From: Mytilus californianus
Lineage: Eukaryota; Mollusca; Bivalvia; Mytilida; Mytilidae
Assembly (NCBI RefSeq): GCF_021869535.1
Contig: NW_026262701.1
Span: 2,557,501 to 2,621,500 of the forward strand
Direction: 5' to 3'
DNA length: 64,000 nt
Both the position numbers and the translations under genes were made by a program. Below the pieces are notes generated by a model, which saw nothing but the letters and a program-made list of their open reading frames with translations, was not told where the DNA came from and made no database searches. Positions 58,701 through 61,700 of the stretch are shown here, one piece after another. How positions within the stretch are numbered: position 1 is the stretch's first letter; each line of letters starts with the position of its first letter.

Positions 58701-61700
58701 TCTGCATCTCCTATAAATTAAAGTCTTTGACCTTGAAAAATAACCTTCTGACACATCTGTGATGACAATATAATATTTGTATATTAACAGATGTAAAGCC
58801 TACTCCAACTTGCCATCAATCTGTACATTAAAACCAGACCCAACAGATTCCTGTTGTGAGGTACCAGACTGTGGCACCTATACACCAATCACTGGAAATA
58901 CAATCACAGGAACTCTTCCACCAAACAAGTTTAATCTGGTTCCTATAGGAACACATACTGTATTCTCTGGATCCAGTCAGAATCCTAATGCTATACAGGG
59001 TACCAGAGGTAGGGGTTATAACCTTTTATGTATTCAGGATCATTATTTTGTATATGGTGATCTGAAAAATAATTTACTTATTTTGTAATATGATAGTCAT
59101 TCTGCCATTTATTACATATATGTTTTTGCACATGTACTATTGATAATACTGCTGACTTCCTGGAGATTTGGTCAAGAAGATCGATGATTATTTTGATAGT
59201 TACTGAAAAAGTTTTATGAACAAAACACCATATCAGAATCCAAATCTCGTATACTTTTATTCATTACAAGCTTTTCATATCTTAATCAAATGTGCTGCTA
59301 GAAAATTTCTATAGATTTTACTTATAAACAGCTGTGCCAGGAGGGCAAGATACCTGTTCTATTCATATTGAAATTTTTCCAAGAATAAAATGCAGTATTA
59401 AAGAAGGCAAATGTTTTGCTTAATAGGATTAGAAAAAGTGTCTTCTGAACGCTATGCTTACATACATAAAAGTAAAGCTGGCATGTTCATGAGGATAGAC
59501 TTCCATTTTCCAAAAACATTTGTTCATGACATTTACAACATGGTTAACTATTATAAATGAGAAACACATTTTCTGAATATTACAACTGATTGGCTTTGGG
59601 AATTTTAAAACTAGACTAGTAATTATATTTTATAGATGCCTGCATATATAAAAACAAAGTTTACAAGCAGGGAGCATCCTGGGATGATGGATGTGATTAT
59701 GTGTGTACCTGTTTGAATGGACCAAAGGGACTTTACAGATGTATATCTAAGTAAGATTGTCTTAAGGAATTTTTATTTTCACCTTTTAGCTTTTGTTCAC
59801 ATTATTATCCTGCATGTTCTTGGGTAAACTATATATTTTCAGTAAGTGTTGAGCAAGACTAATTTTTATCAGTACCTACCAGGACAGAATTATTCACTTT
59901 CAAAATCTTCCTGTATTTCTGTGTCAAGATCATATTTATATTTGTAAGTTACATACTAATACTTATAGTTTAAACTTTATCTAAAAGTTATATTTTTTAA
60001 ATTATGATTTTTTTTGTGTCGCCTGTGACGAAAGTCACGGAAAGCAAGACATAGGGATTGCTTTTCAGGTGACAATGACAGTGATGGCCCTGTATCCGGC
60101 GTCAACAATTTTTAAGTTTTCTGCTTAAGTTAGTTTAATAGGAACTACTTGTGATAGATCAATGATATTTTGTATGAAGTTGCATTACTATCAGTACATG
60201 TCAGTTTGATGACAATTTTGAGGCCCTGCCCCTAGGACTTGGTCCAGTGACTTTGAATTAATAAGCAATTTTCAATTTTAAGTTTTCTGCTTAAGTTAGT
60301 TTGATAGGATCTACTTGTGATAGATCAATGATATTAAGTATAAAGTTGCATTAATGTCAGTACATAACAGTCTGACAATTATTTTGAGGCCCTGTCCCCT
60401 AGGAAATGGTCCAGTGACTTTTAATTAATTTTCAATTTTCAGTGTTCAGTTTTTCTGCTTAAGTTGTATTGATAGGAACTACTTACAATAAACAAAGATA
60501 TTTTTCCTTAAAGTAAGATTACTGTCTGTACATCTCAGTTTCTCGACCATTTTCAGGCCCTGCCCACTAGATCATAGTCCAGTGACTGAATTAATCAGCA
60601 ATGTTGCTGTCCATCAGATTGTCTTTTTCTGAATTTTATGCCGATAGGCGAGACATATCTCTGTGTCAACAGTTTATTTAAATCAAAATTCTTTTGTTCC
60701 GCAAAACAAATTATTCACAGGATTAACAGGTATATGTCAAGTGAACCTCAATTTGCACTATGAAAATAATTACACTCTGTCACCTATACTATCATGGCTA
60801 CAGAAAACGTTTGAATGAACACTGTATCCCTGCTGACTGGTTTTAATATTATTACATTATTTAAGGTGTCCAGCTTATCCAGCATTACCATCATACTGTC
60901 AAAAGAACATGGTACCAGGACAATGTTGTCCAGTTATTGGTTGTGATGTGCCTGGATTTGGTAAAATAAACCCAGATCCTCAGCTTGTACCAACTCCAGC
61001 ACCAACTAAGATAGGCATGATACCAACACCGGCTCCAACAAGTCTTGTACCAGTTATTCAAATCAATCCTAACCCCTCACAAAATGTTTCTGGAGGAATC
61101 CCAGGAGGAGGATATCCCATCAAACCTAATCAAATCACTAGCATCAGTAGTAAGTTAACTTTACATATAGTTAAATCCTAACCTTACATAGTATACCACT
61201 GGTGGATTTCTGTAGGAGGATATCACACCAAACCTAATAAAGTCTCTTGTATCAATAAATTTGTGGAAGGAATTACAGTATATCCAATTAAATCATATTA
61301 GATATCAGTCATCAGAAGAATAGTACTGTTGAATTAAAGAGGGACCAACCAATCAAACCTAGTCAATCCTGAGTCAGAAGTAGGTTACATTCACTGTATA
61401 TCATACTGCATATAAATACTGAAATAAAAATACAAATTATGTGCAGTCAGGTGTATGGTTAGTTGATATTCAATTCACTTGGATTAAATGATCAGCTGGG
61501 TACCATTTAACATAAGTATTTTATTTTACTATCATGACTTGAAGTAAATTTTGTATACTGTGCTTACTAAAAGTATGAAAAGGTACACCTTATTGAAAAG
61601 GTACCCTTATATTAATACTAACGTGAAAAGTATAACAAAGTAAATACCGTTAAAAATGATATGACATTCATGGTATGCACAAACATTTTACAACAAAGGG

